5,677 bases of DNA from contig JAJRAL010000214.1 of NCBI GenBank assembly GCA_028679935.1, forward strand, positions 1 to 5,677, written 5' to 3'. Of this stretch, positions 5,241-5,677 are shown one piece after another (positions within the stretch are counted from its first letter, which is position 1; every line of letters begins with the position of its first letter). The notes beneath the pieces are model-generated. The model saw nothing but the letters and a program-made list of their open reading frames with translations, searched no databases and was not told the origin of the DNA. Made by a program: the position numbers and the translations under genes. This stretch comes from Methanomassiliicoccales archaeon (lineage in GTDB: Archaea; Thermoplasmatota; Thermoplasmata; Methanomassiliicoccales; UBA472).

Positions 5241-5677
5241 ATGGACATCATCAGCTGGGCCATTCAGGTATTGAAGGACTTCATCGCCGCCGGCGGGCTC
5301 GCCGGCATCTTCTTCCTGATGACGCTAGAGAGCATGTGCCTCCCCGTGCCCAGCGAGATCGTTCTGACCTTCGGCGGCTGGCTTGCGTTCGATGGCCGCC
5401 TCGATTTCCTTGGGGTGGTCCTGGCCGGCACCTTCGGCTGCCTTGCGGGGTCGCTCATCGCCTACTACGTCGGCTACAAGGGCGGGCGCGCCCTCGTGCA
5501 CCGCTACGGCCATGCCTTGCACGTGAGCGAGGACAGCATCCACGGGGCCGAGGAATGGTTCTTGAAGCATGGCGATTTGGCGATTTTCGGCTCTCGCCTG
5601 CTCCCGGTCGTCCGCACGTTCATCTCGCTGCCGGCGGGTCTGGCGAAGATGAACGTGACCCGTTTCTCGATCCTGAC
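5241..5677 (+). CDS. DedA family (VTT/SNARE-associated domain) membrane protein, N-terminal part
   Basis: The first 145 codons are present and the 3' end is cut by the window. DedA proteins are polytopic membrane proteins; several bacterial members move polyprenyl-phosphate carrier lipids or phospholipids across the membrane. In an archaeon the substrate might be a dolichyl-type carrier, but that is inference. The visible part has a hydrophobic N-terminal helix (about 14-29), then the hallmark ESMCLPVPSE (30-39) with Glu39. The re-entrant/TM stretch IVLTFGGWLAF follows (40-50), then a helix at about 57-79 (GVVLAGTFGCLAGSLIAYYVGY). The second hallmark is FGSRLLPVVRTFISLPAG (116-133) with Arg119 and Arg125, followed by KM. 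The ATG at 5241 is supported by a TATA-like box 26 nt upstream. The remaining C-terminal helices would lie beyond the window. Confidence 0.92.
   Translation, partial: MDIISWAIQVLKDFIAAGGLAGIFFLMTLESMCLPVPSEIVLTFGGWLAFDGRLDFLGVVLAGTFGCLAGSLIAYYVGYKGGRALVHRYGHALHVSEDSIHGAEEWFLKHGDLAIFGSRLLPVVRTFISLPAGLAKMNVTRFSIL

Overview
The window looks like ordinary chromosomal DNA from a GC-rich archaeon. The main evidence is the gene content: an archaeal-type pantoate kinase beside a fused CoaBC, a HerA-type ATPase followed by a DUF357 protein, and a thymidylate kinase with archaeal motifs. The expression signals agree. TATA-like boxes lie about 24-26 nt upstream of three start codons, as expected for leaderless archaeal transcripts, and Shine-Dalgarno sequences appear mainly where a gene is translated from inside a transcript. 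Thermoplasmatota is my guess for the lineage, from the mix of families and the leaderless starts; the sequence does not prove it.

Layout: (1) 2-680, plus strand: the C-terminal end of a HerA/DUF87 ATPase and, one base after its stop, a DUF357 gene. (2) 714-4001, minus strand, in transcription order: thymidylate kinase, CoaBC, pantoate kinase, then a small four-helix membrane protein built from a duplicated two-helix unit. CoaBC and pantoate kinase are 8 nt apart and almost certainly co-transcribed. CoaBC also has its own TATA box, laid over the thymidylate kinase stop codon, and the membrane protein has its own TATA box. (3) 4002-4142: a divergent promoter region. (4) 4143-5162, plus strand: an ornithine cyclodeaminase/alanine dehydrogenase/mu-crystallin family enzyme. 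(5) 5241-5677, plus strand: the first 145 codons of a DedA (VTT/SNARE-associated) membrane protein, cut by the window end.

The functional core is coenzyme A synthesis. Pantoate kinase makes 4-phosphopantoate, the archaeal route. Phosphopantothenate synthetase, not present here, would make 4'-phosphopantothenate. CoaBC then adds cysteine and decarboxylates to 4'-phosphopantetheine. Thymidylate kinase upstream is a nucleotide-synthesis housekeeping gene with no evident pathway link.

I found no mobile element, CRISPR array, tRNA, rRNA or defence island. The least explained item is the duplicated membrane protein; the rest is mostly housekeeping. I do not see a convincing new multi-gene system.
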